This document shows positions 17,367 through 26,136 of a stretch of 64,000 nucleotides of DNA, piece by piece. The notes under the pieces are model-generated. The model saw nothing but the letters and a program-made list of their open reading frames with translations. It had not been told where the DNA came from and did no database searches. The stretch's first letter is position 1; the number at the start of each line of letters is the position of its first letter. A program made the translations under genes and the position numbers. The stretch comes from Pseudomonadales bacterium (GTDB lineage Bacteria; Pseudomonadota; Gammaproteobacteria; Pseudomonadales; Azotimanducaceae), in assembly GCA_019090615.1 (NCBI GenBank), contig JAHRVQ010000022.1:96898-160897 (forward strand), read 5' to 3'.

Positions 17367-18526
17367 TGAATTTTGATTTAAGCGAGCAACAAATTGCGTT
17401 TCAGGAAACAGCCCGGGCTTTTTCTGATAAGGAATTTGAACCCAATGCAGCCGACTGGGATACAGGCAATATATTCCCCAGGGACGTAATTGCCAGGGCC
17501 GGTGCGTTGGGGTTTTGTGGTTTATATTGTCCGGAGGAGTTTGGTGGGCTGGGTTTGAGTCGACTGGATTCAACCCTGGTGCTAGAACAGTTGGCGATGG
17601 GCTGTACCTCGACCACGGCATTTATCTCAATTCATAATATGGCAACCTGGATGATTGCAAAGTTTGCTCCGGAGGCGCTGGCAGAATCCTGCTGTCCCGA
17701 TTTGATTATGGGCAACACCCTTGCTAGCTATTGTTTAACGGAGGCCAATGCTGGTTCAGATGCAGCTTCACTGCGCACCAATGCAATACAGTCAGGTGAC
17801 AACTATACTGTTAATGGCAGTAAGATGTTTATATCCGGCGCGGGTAGTACGGATGTGCTGGTGGTAATGGTGCGCACTGGCGGCGCAGGTGCGGGGGGCG
17901 TTACTGCGCTGATGATACCTGCTGATGCAGAGGGCATACAATATGGTGCCAATCTTGAGAAAATGGGTTGGCATAGCCAGCCTACCCGCGAAGTGCATTT
18001 TGACAATGTATCAGTGCCGATTAAAAATCGCCTTGGCAAAGAAGGTGAAGGCTTTAAAATTGCTATGCAGGGTCTGGATGGAGGGCGAATTAATATCGCT
18101 ACCTGTTCCATTGGAACTGCGCAGGCAGCGTTAAACCGGGCCCAGGCTTATATGCTAACGCGCGAACAATTTGGCCAGCCGTTAGCGCAATTTCAGGCAC
18201 TGCAATTTAAACTTGCTGATATGTTGACTGAACTAGTGGCGGCCAGACAACTGGTACGATTGGCGGCTTTTAAGGTCGATCAGGGGCATACAGAGGCGGC
18301 AGTCTATTCCGCCATGGCAAAACGTTTTGCCACCGATATCGGATTCGAGGTTTGTAACCAGGCGTTGCAAATTCATGGTGGCACGGGTTATATGCAGGAA
18401 TACCCGCTGGAACGATATATTCGAGATACTCGGGTACATCAGATATTAGAAGGCACCAATGAAATAATGCGGCTGGTGGTTTCCCGGCGCTTATTATCAA
18501 TGGCAAATATAGAAGTGATTCAATAA
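17366..18526 (+). CDS. Acyl-CoA dehydrogenase, probably isobutyryl-CoA dehydrogenase
   Basis: This flavoprotein of 386 residues has the full acyl-CoA dehydrogenase fold: [19 protein letters not shown] at the start, CLTEANAGSDAASLRT and FISGAGSTDVLVVMVRTG in the flavin/substrate site, REQFGQPLAQFQALQFKLADM, and IHGGTGYMQEYPLERYIRD. The catalytic glutamate is in HQILEGTNEIMR. Similarity in order and context to mammalian ACAD8 and the position inside a valine operon suggest oxidation of isobutyryl-CoA to methacrylyl-CoA, passing electrons to ETF. A role on short branched acyl-CoAs in general cannot be excluded. It overlaps mmsA by one base and is followed by enoyl-CoA hydratase after 11 bases. 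Confidence 0.92.
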   Translation: MNFDLSEQQIAFQETARAFSDKEFEPNAADWDTGNIFPRDVIARAGALGFCGLYCPEEFGGLGLSRLDSTLVLEQLAMGCTSTTAFISIHNMATWMIAKFAPEALAESCCPDLIMGNTLASYCLTEANAGSDAASLRTNAIQSGDNYTVNGSKMFISGAGSTDVLVVMVRTGGAGAGGVTALMIPADAEGIQYGANLEKMGWHSQPTREVHFDNVSVPIKNRLGKEGEGFKIAMQGLDGGRINIATCSIGTAQAALNRAQAYMLTREQFGQPLAQFQALQFKLADMLTELVAARQLVRLAAFKVDQGHTEAAVYSAMAKRFATDIGFEVCNQALQIHGGTGYMQEYPLERYIRDTRVHQILEGTNEIMRLVVSRRLLSMANIEVIQ

Positions 18527-18537
18527 GGATAAACAAA

Positions 18538-19314
18538 ATGTCAGATAAATTATTGTTCGAAATGCGCGGCCATACGGCGCTGATCACCATTAACAACCCG
18601 GCAGCAAATACCTGGGATGAAGACAGTCTTTCTGCGCTTGAGTCATTAGTTAATAAGCTAAACCAGGATAAGGACTGTTATAGTCTGGTAATTACCGGTG
18701 CTGGCGAAAAGTTCTTTTCAGCGGGCGCAGATTTAAATATGTTTGCCTCGGGTGAAAAGGCGGTTGCGCGGCAACTGTCGGGTAAATTTGCTGCGGCTTT
18801 TGAAGCGCTGAGTAAATTTAGAGGGGTTTCTATTGCTGCCATTAATGGTTATGCCATGGGTGGAGGCTTGGAATGTGCAATGGCCTGTGATATCAGGATT
18901 GCAGAAGCACATGCGTTGATGGCACTACCCGAGGCAACTGTGGGTCTATTACCTGCGGGCCTGGGTACGCAGCATCTTGCCTGGTTGGTCGGCGAAGGCT
19001 GGGCTAAAAGGATGGTGCTTTGTGGTGAAAGGGTTGATGCTGAAACTGCTTTAAGAATTCGTTTGGTGGAAGAGGTGGTTGCTAAGGGTGAAAGTCTGGA
19101 TAAAGCCCTGGCATTGGCGGCATTGGCAGAAAACCAGAGTCCAACCAGTGTTGCAGCCTGCAAACAACTTATTCAATGTGCGCGGTCTGGACCTATCACA
19201 GAAGCCTATATTACTGAAGGCGACGCCTTTGTTGACCTGTTTGATACCCTGGATCAAAAAGAAGGCGTGCAGGCCTTTTTAGAGAAAAGAAAACCTGAAT
19301 GGAAAAATGCCTAG
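18538..19314 (+). CDS. Enoyl-CoA hydratase/isomerase family protein
   Basis: The 258-residue crotonase-fold protein probably hydrates methacrylyl-CoA to 3-hydroxyisobutyryl-CoA in valine breakdown. Visible features are the oxyanion-hole segments FFSAGADLNMFA and NGYAMGGGLECAMACDIRIA, followed by ALPEATVGLLPAGLGTQHLAWLVGEGWAKRMVLCGERVDAETAL. The two acidic positions used for water activation appear as E in GGGLECAMA and in the LPEATVG loop. It starts 11 bases after the acyl-CoA dehydrogenase with AAGGATAAACAA before the ATG. Substrate is inferred from the operon rather than from sequence; crotonase proteins vary widely in reaction. Confidence 0.92.
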   Translation: MSDKLLFEMRGHTALITINNPAANTWDEDSLSALESLVNKLNQDKDCYSLVITGAGEKFFSAGADLNMFASGEKAVARQLSGKFAAAFEALSKFRGVSIAAINGYAMGGGLECAMACDIRIAEAHALMALPEATVGLLPAGLGTQHLAWLVGEGWAKRMVLCGERVDAETALRIRLVEEVVAKGESLDKALALAALAENQSPTSVAACKQLIQCARSGPITEAYITEGDAFVDLFDTLDQKEGVQAFLEKRKPEWKNA

Positions 19315-19388
19315 CTGATAACCGGGGCCTGTTATTGATCGGGCACCGATAAAAGGTTCTTTTATTTTAAATGAATAATGGAAAATGT

Positions 19389-20519
19389 ATGTCTGAAGTT
19401 GTTTTGTTTGAAACACTTGAATTGAAAAATAGCGGTTCTATAGGTGTTATTACGCTTAATGTTGCGGCGACTTTAAATAGTCTTAGTCTCGATATGATTG
19501 ATTTGATGTTGCCAGGGCTTGAAGCCTGGAAGCATGATGATAATATTAAAATGGTTTTATTTCAGGGGGCGGGAGAAAAAGCATTTTGTGCCGGTGGGGA
19601 TATTCAGAACCTGTATCACGATATGGTTGCACATCCTGGTGGCCCTTGTCCCTACTGTGAAGCTTTCTTTGAAAGAGAGTATCGTCTCGATCATCTGATT
19701 CATACCTATCCCAAACCTACTCTGGTTTGGGGGCATGGCATTGTCATGGGTGGCGGTTTAGGTATCTTATCTGCCTGCAAATATCGGATCGGAACGGAAA
19801 AAACCCGTATCGCGATGCCAGAAATAACTATTGGTTTATTTCCCGATGCCGGTGCAACCTGGTCTTTTAGCCGGATGGTTGAACATTGGGCTTATTTTAT
19901 TGCCTGGACCGGCTGTAGTATCAATGGCGTCGATGCACGGCAGGTTGGCTTGATTGATTATCTGTTAAAAGCGGAGCAAAAGCAGGAATTTATCACGGCG
20001 TTGCAAGCTTTGGATGGCGCGGCTCTATTGGCCGATGATCTTGCACAATTGATTGCCCAGTATGATGGTGAGGACGAGGATTTCCCTGCCGGTCAGGTGC
20101 AGCCAAATGACCCGCTGGTGAAGGATCTAATCGGTCAATGTTTGTCGCAGTCAAACCCGGTTGAGGCATTTTTATCTGCCACAGCAAAATTGTCAGCCAG
20201 TCCATGGCTTGAGAAGGCTGCGAAGGCCTTTGCCAATGGCACCCCCACTACCGCATATATCATTCATGAACAGTTTCAGCGAGCGAAAAGCATGACCCTG
20301 GAAGAAATGTTTCAGATGGAGTTGACCATTGCGGTGCAATGTAGTCGTCATCCAGATTTTGCCGAAGGGGTCAGAGCGTTGCTGATTGATAAGGATAATA
20401 CGCCTGTTTGGCATCAACAGGATATGTGCGCTGTGCCGGCAGATTGGGTTGAGGCGCATTTTAACTCGCCCTGGGATGTTCATCCATTGGCAGATTTAGT
20501 CGCGGCGGAAAAGGGTTAA
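19389..20519 (+). CDS. 3-hydroxyisobutyryl-CoA hydrolase
   Basis: This crotonase-fold enzyme of about 376 residues is longer than a hydratase. It has the HIBCH-type segments GAGEKAFCAGGDIQNLYHDM, ERE-YRLDHLIHTYPKPTLVWGHGIVMGGGLGI, AMPEITIGLFPDAGATW, and a C-terminal extension with SSP-like and MELTIAVQCSRHPDFAEGVRALLIDKDNTPVW. HIBCH enzymes hydrolyse 3-hydroxyisobutyryl-CoA, releasing free 3-hydroxyisobutyrate so that the toxic methacrylyl-CoA pool stays low. The next gene, mmsB, uses that product. The frame is open from 19371, but ATG 19389 has a better GGA-containing upstream sequence and a normal N-terminus. There are 74 bases after the hydratase gene. Confidence 0.9.
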   Translation: MSEVVLFETLELKNSGSIGVITLNVAATLNSLSLDMIDLMLPGLEAWKHDDNIKMVLFQGAGEKAFCAGGDIQNLYHDMVAHPGGPCPYCEAFFEREYRLDHLIHTYPKPTLVWGHGIVMGGGLGILSACKYRIGTEKTRIAMPEITIGLFPDAGATWSFSRMVEHWAYFIAWTGCSINGVDARQVGLIDYLLKAEQKQEFITALQALDGAALLADDLAQLIAQYDGEDEDFPAGQVQPNDPLVKDLIGQCLSQSNPVEAFLSATAKLSASPWLEKAAKAFANGTPTTAYIIHEQFQRAKSMTLEEMFQMELTIAVQCSRHPDFAEGVRALLIDKDNTPVWHQQDMCAVPADWVEAHFNSPWDVHPLADLVAAEKG

Positions 20520-20562
20520 CAGGTTTTTGTAGTCTTTTAATGTAGATCAGGTGGAATTAATT

Positions 20563-21465
20563 ATGTCAGCAAACATTGGATTTATCGGTCTGGGTAATAT
20601 GGGTGGGCCGATGGCCAGTAATTTACTCAAAGCGGGTCATAAAGTTAAAGTTTTTGATCTTATGCCGGCGGCAGTAGAAAAACTTGCTGCCTCTGGGGCA
20701 ACTGTTTGTCAGGATGCAAAGCAGGCCTGCGACGATGTACAGGTATTGATTTCGATGCTTCCCGCTTCTATCCATGTGGAGAATTTATATTTGGGCGAAG
20801 CGGGTATTTTGTCGTCTATTGCGCCACAAACGTTGGTGGTTGATTGCAGTACCATAGCGCCAGAGACATCCCGTCTGGTGGCGGCTAATGCTGCTGAACG
20901 CGGGATACAAATGCTTGATGCGCCAGTCTCAGGTGGTGTGGGTGGCGCTGTTGCTGCCACGCTAACGTTTATAGTTGGTGGTGAAAAAGCTGCGTTAGAA
21001 CTCGCTCGGCCAATATTTGAAAATATGGGCAAAAATATATTTCATGCCGGCGCTGCTGGGGCAGGCCAGGTAGCGAAGTTTTGCAATAACATGCTGCTTT
21101 CGGTGTTGATGACGGGTACCGCGGAGGCCTTGCAACTTGGCGTGGATAATGGCCTGGATGCCGGTGTTTTATCTGAGATTATGCGTCAAAGCTCTGGTGG
21201 TAACTGGGCCCTTGAAGTCTATAACCCCTATCCAGGTGTGATGGATAACGTGCCTGCCAGCAAGGATTATGAAGGCGGGTTTCTGGTAGACTTAATGATT
21301 AAAGATCTTGGCCTGGCGATGGAGGCTGCTTTGCAACAGGGCGCCTCGGTGCCGTTGGGTTCGTTAGCCAGGAATTTATATATTAATCACGGTAAAGCAG
21401 GTTACGGTAGGAAAGATTTTTCCAGTATTCAAAAAATTTACAATAAAGATGAACCTGAATCCTGA
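20563..21465 (+). CDS. mmsB: 3-hydroxyisobutyrate dehydrogenase
   Basis: MmsB oxidises 3-hydroxyisobutyrate to methylmalonate semialdehyde with NAD, feeding MmsA. The 300-residue product has the N-terminal Rossmann motif IGFIGLGNMGGPMASNLLKAGH and VLISMLPAS. The family signature DAPVSGGVGGA is followed by the catalytic lysine region GAAGAGQVAKFCNNMLL and C-terminal DFSSIQ. The frame is open upstream to a GTG at 20551, but AGGTGG precedes ATG 20563, which is taken as start. It closes the valine operon; no clear terminator follows before the convergent HDOD gene 40 bases away. Confidence 0.96.
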   Translation: MSANIGFIGLGNMGGPMASNLLKAGHKVKVFDLMPAAVEKLAASGATVCQDAKQACDDVQVLISMLPASIHVENLYLGEAGILSSIAPQTLVVDCSTIAPETSRLVAANAAERGIQMLDAPVSGGVGGAVAATLTFIVGGEKAALELARPIFENMGKNIFHAGAAGAGQVAKFCNNMLLSVLMTGTAEALQLGVDNGLDAGVLSEIMRQSSGGNWALEVYNPYPGVMDNVPASKDYEGGFLVDLMIKDLGLAMEAALQQGASVPLGSLARNLYINHGKAGYGRKDFSSIQKIYNKDEPES

Positions 21466-21505
21466 TGCTGAATGCTGGTGGGTAATTTCTGAGCAAGAGG
21501 CAGTT

Positions 21506-22333
21506 TTATCGTAGCAGCTCTTTTGCTGCTGAAACCTCCTCGCCCAGTTCCTCGTTTTCAGCCAGTACTATATCCACGGCGATACCCAGGTTTTCAAAGG
21601 CATTGATTTCGGCCCAGTCCAGCAAAGCAAAAGGGTGCTCTGTGCCAGCATAAGAATGAAGATTGGCAACCATGACAATGTCGACGTAATCTGCAGCCTC
21701 AACGGTTCTGTCGAACGCGCTAAATTCTATCGGTACCTCTAAAAGTTCGGTTGGGAAGTCCCACGCTTTGAGTATCATTTGGCCGAATTGCGGGTGTAAT
21801 TTTTCAATAACGTTGTCCAGTAAGGTCTCGTCCCAATCGTTATAATCGGCCCATACCAGAATAGGCAATTTGCCAATTTCATGTACCAGTCCAGCCAGTG
21901 TAGCCTGATCTGGTTTCAAATTGGTGAAGTGGCGGCAAAGTATATGGCTGAGCCCGGCAACCTCAGTAGAATGCTCCCAGGTAGCCCGCATACGTTCATC
22001 CACTGCATCAGAAGTAGCCTGGAATAGTTGCTCCATGGCAATACCAATCGCGAGGTTACTGGTATAGGTAATGCCCATTCTGCTTACTGCCATCTGCAAA
22101 TCTTCGACATTTTGCACGCCTCGTACTAACGGGCTATTGGCAACTTTCATGATGCGTGCGGTTAATGCTGCATCGTTACCAATGACTTTGGAGATCGCAT
22201 TGGCGTCGACGTTGGGGTCGTCAGCAACTTCTCTAAGTCTGAGGGCAACTTCCGGCATGGTTGGCAGGACAAGGTCGTCATTTTTAATTGCGTCGAGTAT
22301 TTCGGTACGGATTGATTCGATGGTGGTTTGCAT
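21506..22333 (-). CDS. HDOD-domain signalling protein
   Basis: This 275-residue protein is a single HDOD domain covering most of its length. Typical segments are LPTMPEVALRLREVADDPN, AISKVIGNDAALTARIMKVANSPLVRG, MAVSRMGITYTSNLAIG, LSHILCRHFTNLKPDQATLAGLVHEIGKLPIL and the later helix FGQMILKAWDFPTEL. The HD motif appears as VHEIGK, lacking the aspartate, so no phosphohydrolase activity is expected. The protein differs clearly from the other HDOD gene at 10427-11311. Family members act as non-catalytic signalling platforms; no partner is encoded beside it. It converges with mmsB, and ygfZ lies upstream on the same strand. Confidence 0.9.
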   Translation of the reverse strand: MQTTIESIRTEILDAIKNDDLVLPTMPEVALRLREVADDPNVDANAISKVIGNDAALTARIMKVANSPLVRGVQNVEDLQMAVSRMGITYTSNLAIGIAMEQLFQATSDAVDERMRATWEHSTEVAGLSHILCRHFTNLKPDQATLAGLVHEIGKLPILVWADYNDWDETLLDNVIEKLHPQFGQMILKAWDFPTELLEVPIEFSAFDRTVEAADYVDIVMVANLHSYAGTEHPFALLDWAEINAFENLGIAVDIVLAENEELGEEVSAAKELLR

Positions 22334-22450
22334 CGGCCTTGTGGACTCTAAAATATGGATGGTTCACTAAGTTATAGTCCAAGGCTTTTATTCTTCAAGC
22401 GGATGCAAATGTCGATATGGGTTGTTTGCTAGCGTTAAGATAATAAATAA

Positions 22451-22465
22451 TGCACGCATCGTGCA
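22451..22465 (-). terminator. Small hairpin downstream of ygfZ
   Basis: A 6-bp stem TGCACG/CGTGCA with a 3-base loop lies eight bases past the ygfZ stop on the minus strand. It is followed by ATTATTTATTATC. The stem is short and the T-run interrupted, so this is only a weak candidate for a terminator. Confidence 0.35.
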
Positions 22466-22472
22466 AAATAGT

Positions 22473-23342
22473 TTATTGGTCCTGGGATAAGTTGGTGGCC
22501 TCGATTGTTGTACCGTCGGCTAATAAATAATGGTCATCCGTGGCTGACTTGGTCTGGATAACGGCCAGAAAACTACCCGCCTGGTGGCTTATCACCTTGC
22601 CTATGGCTTTATTTTGCTGATTATAAATAATATCTCCAGCGGCAACTCCAGCGGCAAGAGGGCGCTCAGCCTGACATAAATGCAGGCATTTTTTTAGATC
22701 GCCCCGATATTGCATCCGAGCGATTATTTCCTGGCCAAGGTAACATCCCTTGTCAAAACTTATGCCGCCAATATTATGTAAATTGAACATCTGCGGCAGG
22801 TATTCATCTTTAGAATGCAGGTCTATCCAGGCATATCCACTGGCGATCTCCTGAGCCTGCCAGTCAGATTGATCGATTGCTGCGGGCTGCTCTTTGCTAC
22901 TCCATATTTCCCAGCGCTGGTCGGCGACACAGAGTATTGTGTATTCGTCGTCGCTTGTGATTTGATCGTGTGTGATTTGATTGTGGGTGATTTGATATAG
23001 TGCCTGTGGCACATTGTCCATTGCCGTCATCAGTCCATAGCAGTACCGGGTAGCAGATAAATCCGTAATCGTTGCTTTTGAAAAAACGATATATTGACCA
23101 AGAAAACTCGCCACATCGTCGATAAGGTCACGATTGAGTCGTAGCAAAAACCCATCATTGAGCGCGATTAACTGAAAATTGGCGATCATTCTGCCCTTGA
23201 TGTTGCATATTGCGCCGGGTAATGACTGATTAGGTGTCAGATCATTGAGATCGCAGGTGGTATAACCCTGTAAAAATTTCAGGGCATCACGGCCAGTGAT
23301 GGATAAAAAGCCAAATTGAGGTAGTGCTATAAGTTCCTTCAT
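22473..23342 (-). CDS. ygfZ: Folate-binding Fe-S cluster repair protein YgfZ
   Basis: YgfZ is a GcvT-like, tetrahydrofolate-binding cytoplasmic protein needed for repair or assembly of some Fe-S enzymes. The 289-residue product has the family signature FDKGCYLGQEIIARMQYRG at about residues 195-214, including the conserved cysteine, and an N-terminal GRDALKFLQGYTTCDLN. A local 15-bp triplication (22956-23000) adds the peptide QITHNQITHDQIT in the middle of the protein, in a loop region by position. It is divergent from sdhE with about 100 bases between starts, the common ygfZ/ygfY(sdhE)-ygfX arrangement in gammaproteobacteria. Together with SdhE it supports respiratory enzyme maturation. Confidence 0.93.
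   Translation of the reverse strand: MKELIALPQFGFLSITGRDALKFLQGYTTCDLNDLTPNQSLPGAICNIKGRMIANFQLIALNDGFLLRLNRDLIDDVASFLGQYIVFSKATITDLSATRYCYGLMTAMDNVPQALYQITHNQITHDQITSDDEYTILCVADQRWEIWSSKEQPAAIDQSDWQAQEIASGYAWIDLHSKDEYLPQMFNLHNIGGISFDKGCYLGQEIIARMQYRGDLKKCLHLCQAERPLAAGVAAGDIIYNQQNKAIGKVISHQAGSFLAVIQTKSATDDHYLLADGTTIEATNLSQDQ
22956..23000. repeat. 15-bp in-frame triplication inside ygfZ
   Basis: Three consecutive 15-base units (22956-22970, 22971-22985, 22986-23000) share TGATTTGAT with few changes. They encode the repeated peptide NQITH/DQIT. The unit is a multiple of three, so the frame is kept. Confidence 0.8.
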
Positions 23343-23444
23343 GGGCTTATCTTACTACTTGATGTTTGGGAAACGCGAGATTTTTGAATTATAATCTGAG
23401 TCTCAACAGTAATGCGCTTAACCGCTAAGCCGAAGGAATTTAGA

Positions 23445-23702
23445 TTGGTAACAGAACTGGAATTAAATCGCCTTAGATGGCGCTGTCGCAGGGGTATGCT
23501 GGAGCTTGATTTATTATTAGGGCCTTTTTTTGAGGCGCAGTTTAAAGATTTGTCCGAGGCTCAACAGGCAGACTTTGAAAAGCTGTTGGAAGAGGATGAC
23601 CCGGTTTTACTGGGTTGGTTCAGTCGAAAAACAGAGGCTGAGGAGCCCAGTTTGAATCACCTGGTACAAGTCATTCTTGATCGGGTTCAGCCATCTCATT
23701 AA
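23445..23702 (+). CDS. sdhE: Succinate dehydrogenase flavinylation factor SdhE
   Basis: SdhE helps attach FAD covalently to the SdhA subunit of succinate dehydrogenase and to fumarate reductase. The product has the family's key motif RRGMLELDLLLGPFFEAQF (RGxxExD) and the conserved DDPVLLGW. The frame is open from ATG 23412, which would give 96 residues. AAGGA stands eight bases before the TTG at 23445, and starting there gives 85 residues that line up with the N-terminus of E. coli SdhE (17-18 residues before the RGM motif). I therefore prefer the TTG start. ygfX follows after 41 bases, and ygfZ is divergent. SdhE-YgfX is a known gene pair. Confidence 0.92.
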   Translation: MVTELELNRLRWRCRRGMLELDLLLGPFFEAQFKDLSEAQQADFEKLLEEDDPVLLGWFSRKTEAEEPSLNHLVQVILDRVQPSH

Positions 23703-23743
23703 CTATCGGCAATAGTTAAGCCAGTCTGGGACAGTTTTAGCCA

Positions 23744-24196
23744 ATGATGAATAAACTGGATCTTCATATTGGCGTTTCTAAATCCTACGCTCTGTTTTTG
23801 CTATTACTACACGTTAGTTGTCTTTATGCGTTGTGGCTCGCCAACCTGCCGCTTTGGGCGCGGCTGATGCTGGCATTATTGGTTGGTTGGTCGATGATAC
23901 GGGCTATAAGAAAGGCCTTGTTAAGCCCTCGGGCGATTCAACATGTTCAGGCAAATGCCGATCAATGGCAGTTAACCCTGGCGAATAACAACGTTTTTGA
24001 GGCGACTCTGGTAGGTGAAGTACTGGTCTGGTCATGGCTGATTGTGGCAAGATTTCGCCACCACAATAATTACTATTCACTGGTATTGCTGCCTGATAAT
24101 TGTTCTCCCCAGGCGCATCGTCTAAGCCGCGTCTATTTTTCATATTATGTTGGTCCCGCAACGGAGGCTATACGGCCGCCAGATAATAGCCCTTAG
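23744..24196 (+). CDS. ygfX: YgfX/CptA-family membrane protein
   Basis: The 150-residue protein has two closely spaced membrane segments near the N-terminus (about residues 14-50: SYALFLLLLHVSCLYALWLANLPLWARLMLALLVG). A soluble beta-rich domain follows. This is the YgfX layout, encoded next to sdhE in many gammaproteobacteria. E. coli YgfX (CptA) was described as a toxin affecting MreB/FtsZ with SdhE (CptB) as antitoxin, although a toxin role is disputed and SdhE has an established flavinylation function. Here identification rests on synteny and topology. Its last codon and stop lie within an 18-bp perfect tandem duplication (24178-24213), so the C-terminus may have been changed recently. Confidence 0.8.
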   Translation: MMNKLDLHIGVSKSYALFLLLLHVSCLYALWLANLPLWARLMLALLVGWSMIRAIRKALLSPRAIQHVQANADQWQLTLANNNVFEATLVGEVLVWSWLIVARFRHHNNYYSLVLLPDNCSPQAHRLSRVYFSYYVGPATEAIRPPDNSP

Positions 24197-24213
24197 CCAG
24201 ATAATAGCCCTTA
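24178..24213. repeat. 18-bp perfect tandem duplication across the ygfX stop codon
   Basis: Two identical 18-base copies (GCCAGATAATAGCCCTTA) lie side by side. The first copy carries the last codons of ygfX; the stop TAG (24194-24196) spans its end and the first base of the second copy, which lies outside the gene. Confidence 0.85.
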
Positions 24214-24296
24214 AATGATTCCTATATTTCCCTCTGGCCTGAGAATTCTGTAACCTTCATGCCCGATAACAGTTCAATTTACGGCGAGACGGTTAA

Positions 24297-25901
24297 GTGG
24301 ATACGAAATCACATATATATGATGTGTTGATTATTGGTAGTGGTGCTGCTGGTATGACCGCAGCGTTGAAGTTACCCAAAGAATATTCGATTGCAATGTT
24401 GTGCAAAGACAAGGCGACCGAAGGCAGTACCTATTACGCCCAGGGTGGCGTGGCTGCGGTCCTGGATGAATATGACAGCATTGAATCTCATATTCAGGAT
24501 ACCCTGGATGCTGGCGCTGGATTGTGTAATCCGGAGGTGGTGAGATTTACAGTGGAACGTAGCGCAGAAGTTGTTGACTGGCTGGTTGATCTTGGTGTGC
24601 AGTTTGATAAAGAGACTCAACCGGACGGTTCTGAAGATTACCATTTAACCAAAGAAGGTGGGCATAGTCATCGTCGCGTTATTCATGCTGCGGATGCAAC
24701 CGGTAAAGAAATCACCCAGGGTTTAAGTCAGAGATTATTGCAGCATAAAAACGTTGAAATATTTGAGCGATTCGTCGCCGTAGATCTAATCACCGAAGAT
24801 CAGATTGGCCAACCTGGTAAGGCCTGTATCGGAGCATACGTACTTAATCTTGATACCCAGCATGTGGAATTATTTCGCGCCAAGCATGTGGTGATTGCTA
24901 CCGGGGGCGCAAGTAAAGTTTATCTATATACCAGTAACCCTGATACTGCATCAGGTGACGGTATTGCAATGGCCTGGCGGGCTGGCTGCCGCGTTGCGAA
25001 TATGGAATTTAATCAATTTCATCCTACCTGTTTATATCATCCAGATGCGAAATCATTTCTTGTTAGTGAGGCGCTGCGTGGTGAGGGGGCTTATTTACTG
25101 TTGCCGGATGGCACGCGATTTATGCCCAGGTTTGATGAGCGTGCGGAGCTTGCGCCGCGGGATATTGTTGCCAAAGCCATTGATCACGAAATGAAGCGCC
25201 TGGGCTGTGATTGTGTTTATCTGGATATTAGTCATAAGCCAAGGGAATTTATAATCGGTCATTTCCCCAATATTTTTAAGCGTTGTCTTGAATTAGGTAT
25301 GGATATTACCCGCGCGCCGATCCCCATTGTTCCAGCTGCCCACTATACCTGTGGTGGGGTGGTGACCGACACATCGGGGCTAACCGATATCCCTAATCTT
25401 TATGTTGTTGGTGAGTCCAGTTTTACCGGCTTGCATGGGGCTAATCGAATGGCGAGTAATTCCTTGCTTGAATGTATGGTCTTCGCGACTTCCGCAGCGG
25501 CGCATATTCAGCAGCAGGATCTTGTTACAGTTGACTGGAAAATTCCTAACTGGGATGAATCACAGGTAACCAATTCTGATGAGGATGTTATTATTTCCCA
25601 TAACTGGGATGAGTTGCGACGGTTTATGTGGGATTACGTCGGCATTGTAAGAACTAATAAACGCCTGCAGCGAGCCCGGCGTCGGGTGCAGTTGTTGATT
25701 CAGGAAGTGGGTGAATACTATAGTAATTACAAAATAAGTAGTGATCTTATCGAATTACGCAACCTGATGACCGTGGCAGATTTGATTATTCAATCTGCAA
25801 TCCGTCGCAAGGAAAGTCGAGGCCTGCACTATACGCTTGATTATACCCGGTTGAATAAACAGCCCGTAGACACGGTATTGGTGCCACCGCGATTCGGTTG
25901 A
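24297..25901 (+). CDS. nadB: L-aspartate oxidase NadB
   Basis: NadB oxidises L-aspartate to iminoaspartate, the first step of de novo NAD synthesis; iminoaspartate is then used by NadA. The 534-residue flavoprotein begins with the FAD motif [17 protein letters not shown]. It continues with the succinate-dehydrogenase-like segments [61 protein letters not shown], and the active-site region [19 protein letters not shown], then [18 protein letters not shown]. The start is a GTG at 24297; no ATG is in frame nearby. It follows sdhE-ygfX on the same strand. No quinolinate synthase gene is present in the window. Confidence 0.96.
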   Translation: MDTKSHIYDVLIIGSGAAGMTAALKLPKEYSIAMLCKDKATEGSTYYAQGGVAAVLDEYDSIESHIQDTLDAGAGLCNPEVVRFTVERSAEVVDWLVDLGVQFDKETQPDGSEDYHLTKEGGHSHRRVIHAADATGKEITQGLSQRLLQHKNVEIFERFVAVDLITEDQIGQPGKACIGAYVLNLDTQHVELFRAKHVVIATGGASKVYLYTSNPDTASGDGIAMAWRAGCRVANMEFNQFHPTCLYHPDAKSFLVSEALRGEGAYLLLPDGTRFMPRFDERAELAPRDIVAKAIDHEMKRLGCDCVYLDISHKPREFIIGHFPNIFKRCLELGMDITRAPIPIVPAAHYTCGGVVTDTSGLTDIPNLYVVGESSFTGLHGANRMASNSLLECMVFATSAAAHIQQQDLVTVDWKIPNWDESQVTNSDEDVIISHNWDELRRFMWDYVGIVRTNKRLQRARRRVQLLIQEVGEYYSNYKISSDLIELRNLMTVADLIIQSAIRRKESRGLHYTLDYTRLNKQPVDTVLVPPRFG

Positions 25902-26136
25902 ATGATCTTTTTAGTGCCGAAATCAATTTATTACACCAACGGTCTATTATTGAAGCCGTGATTTGCATCCATCTAAACAATAGTGCAATCTCCAAAAATT
26001 CTGATTTCTACTGTCGATTCGCCGGTTTTAGTCAGCCAGCAATGTGCTGATTAAACGCCGCATTGGCCGTAAATGAATCCTGATCAGAGAATTTCTAATC
26101 CGAATAATGAATAATGAAACGAATAAAAGGACGCTT

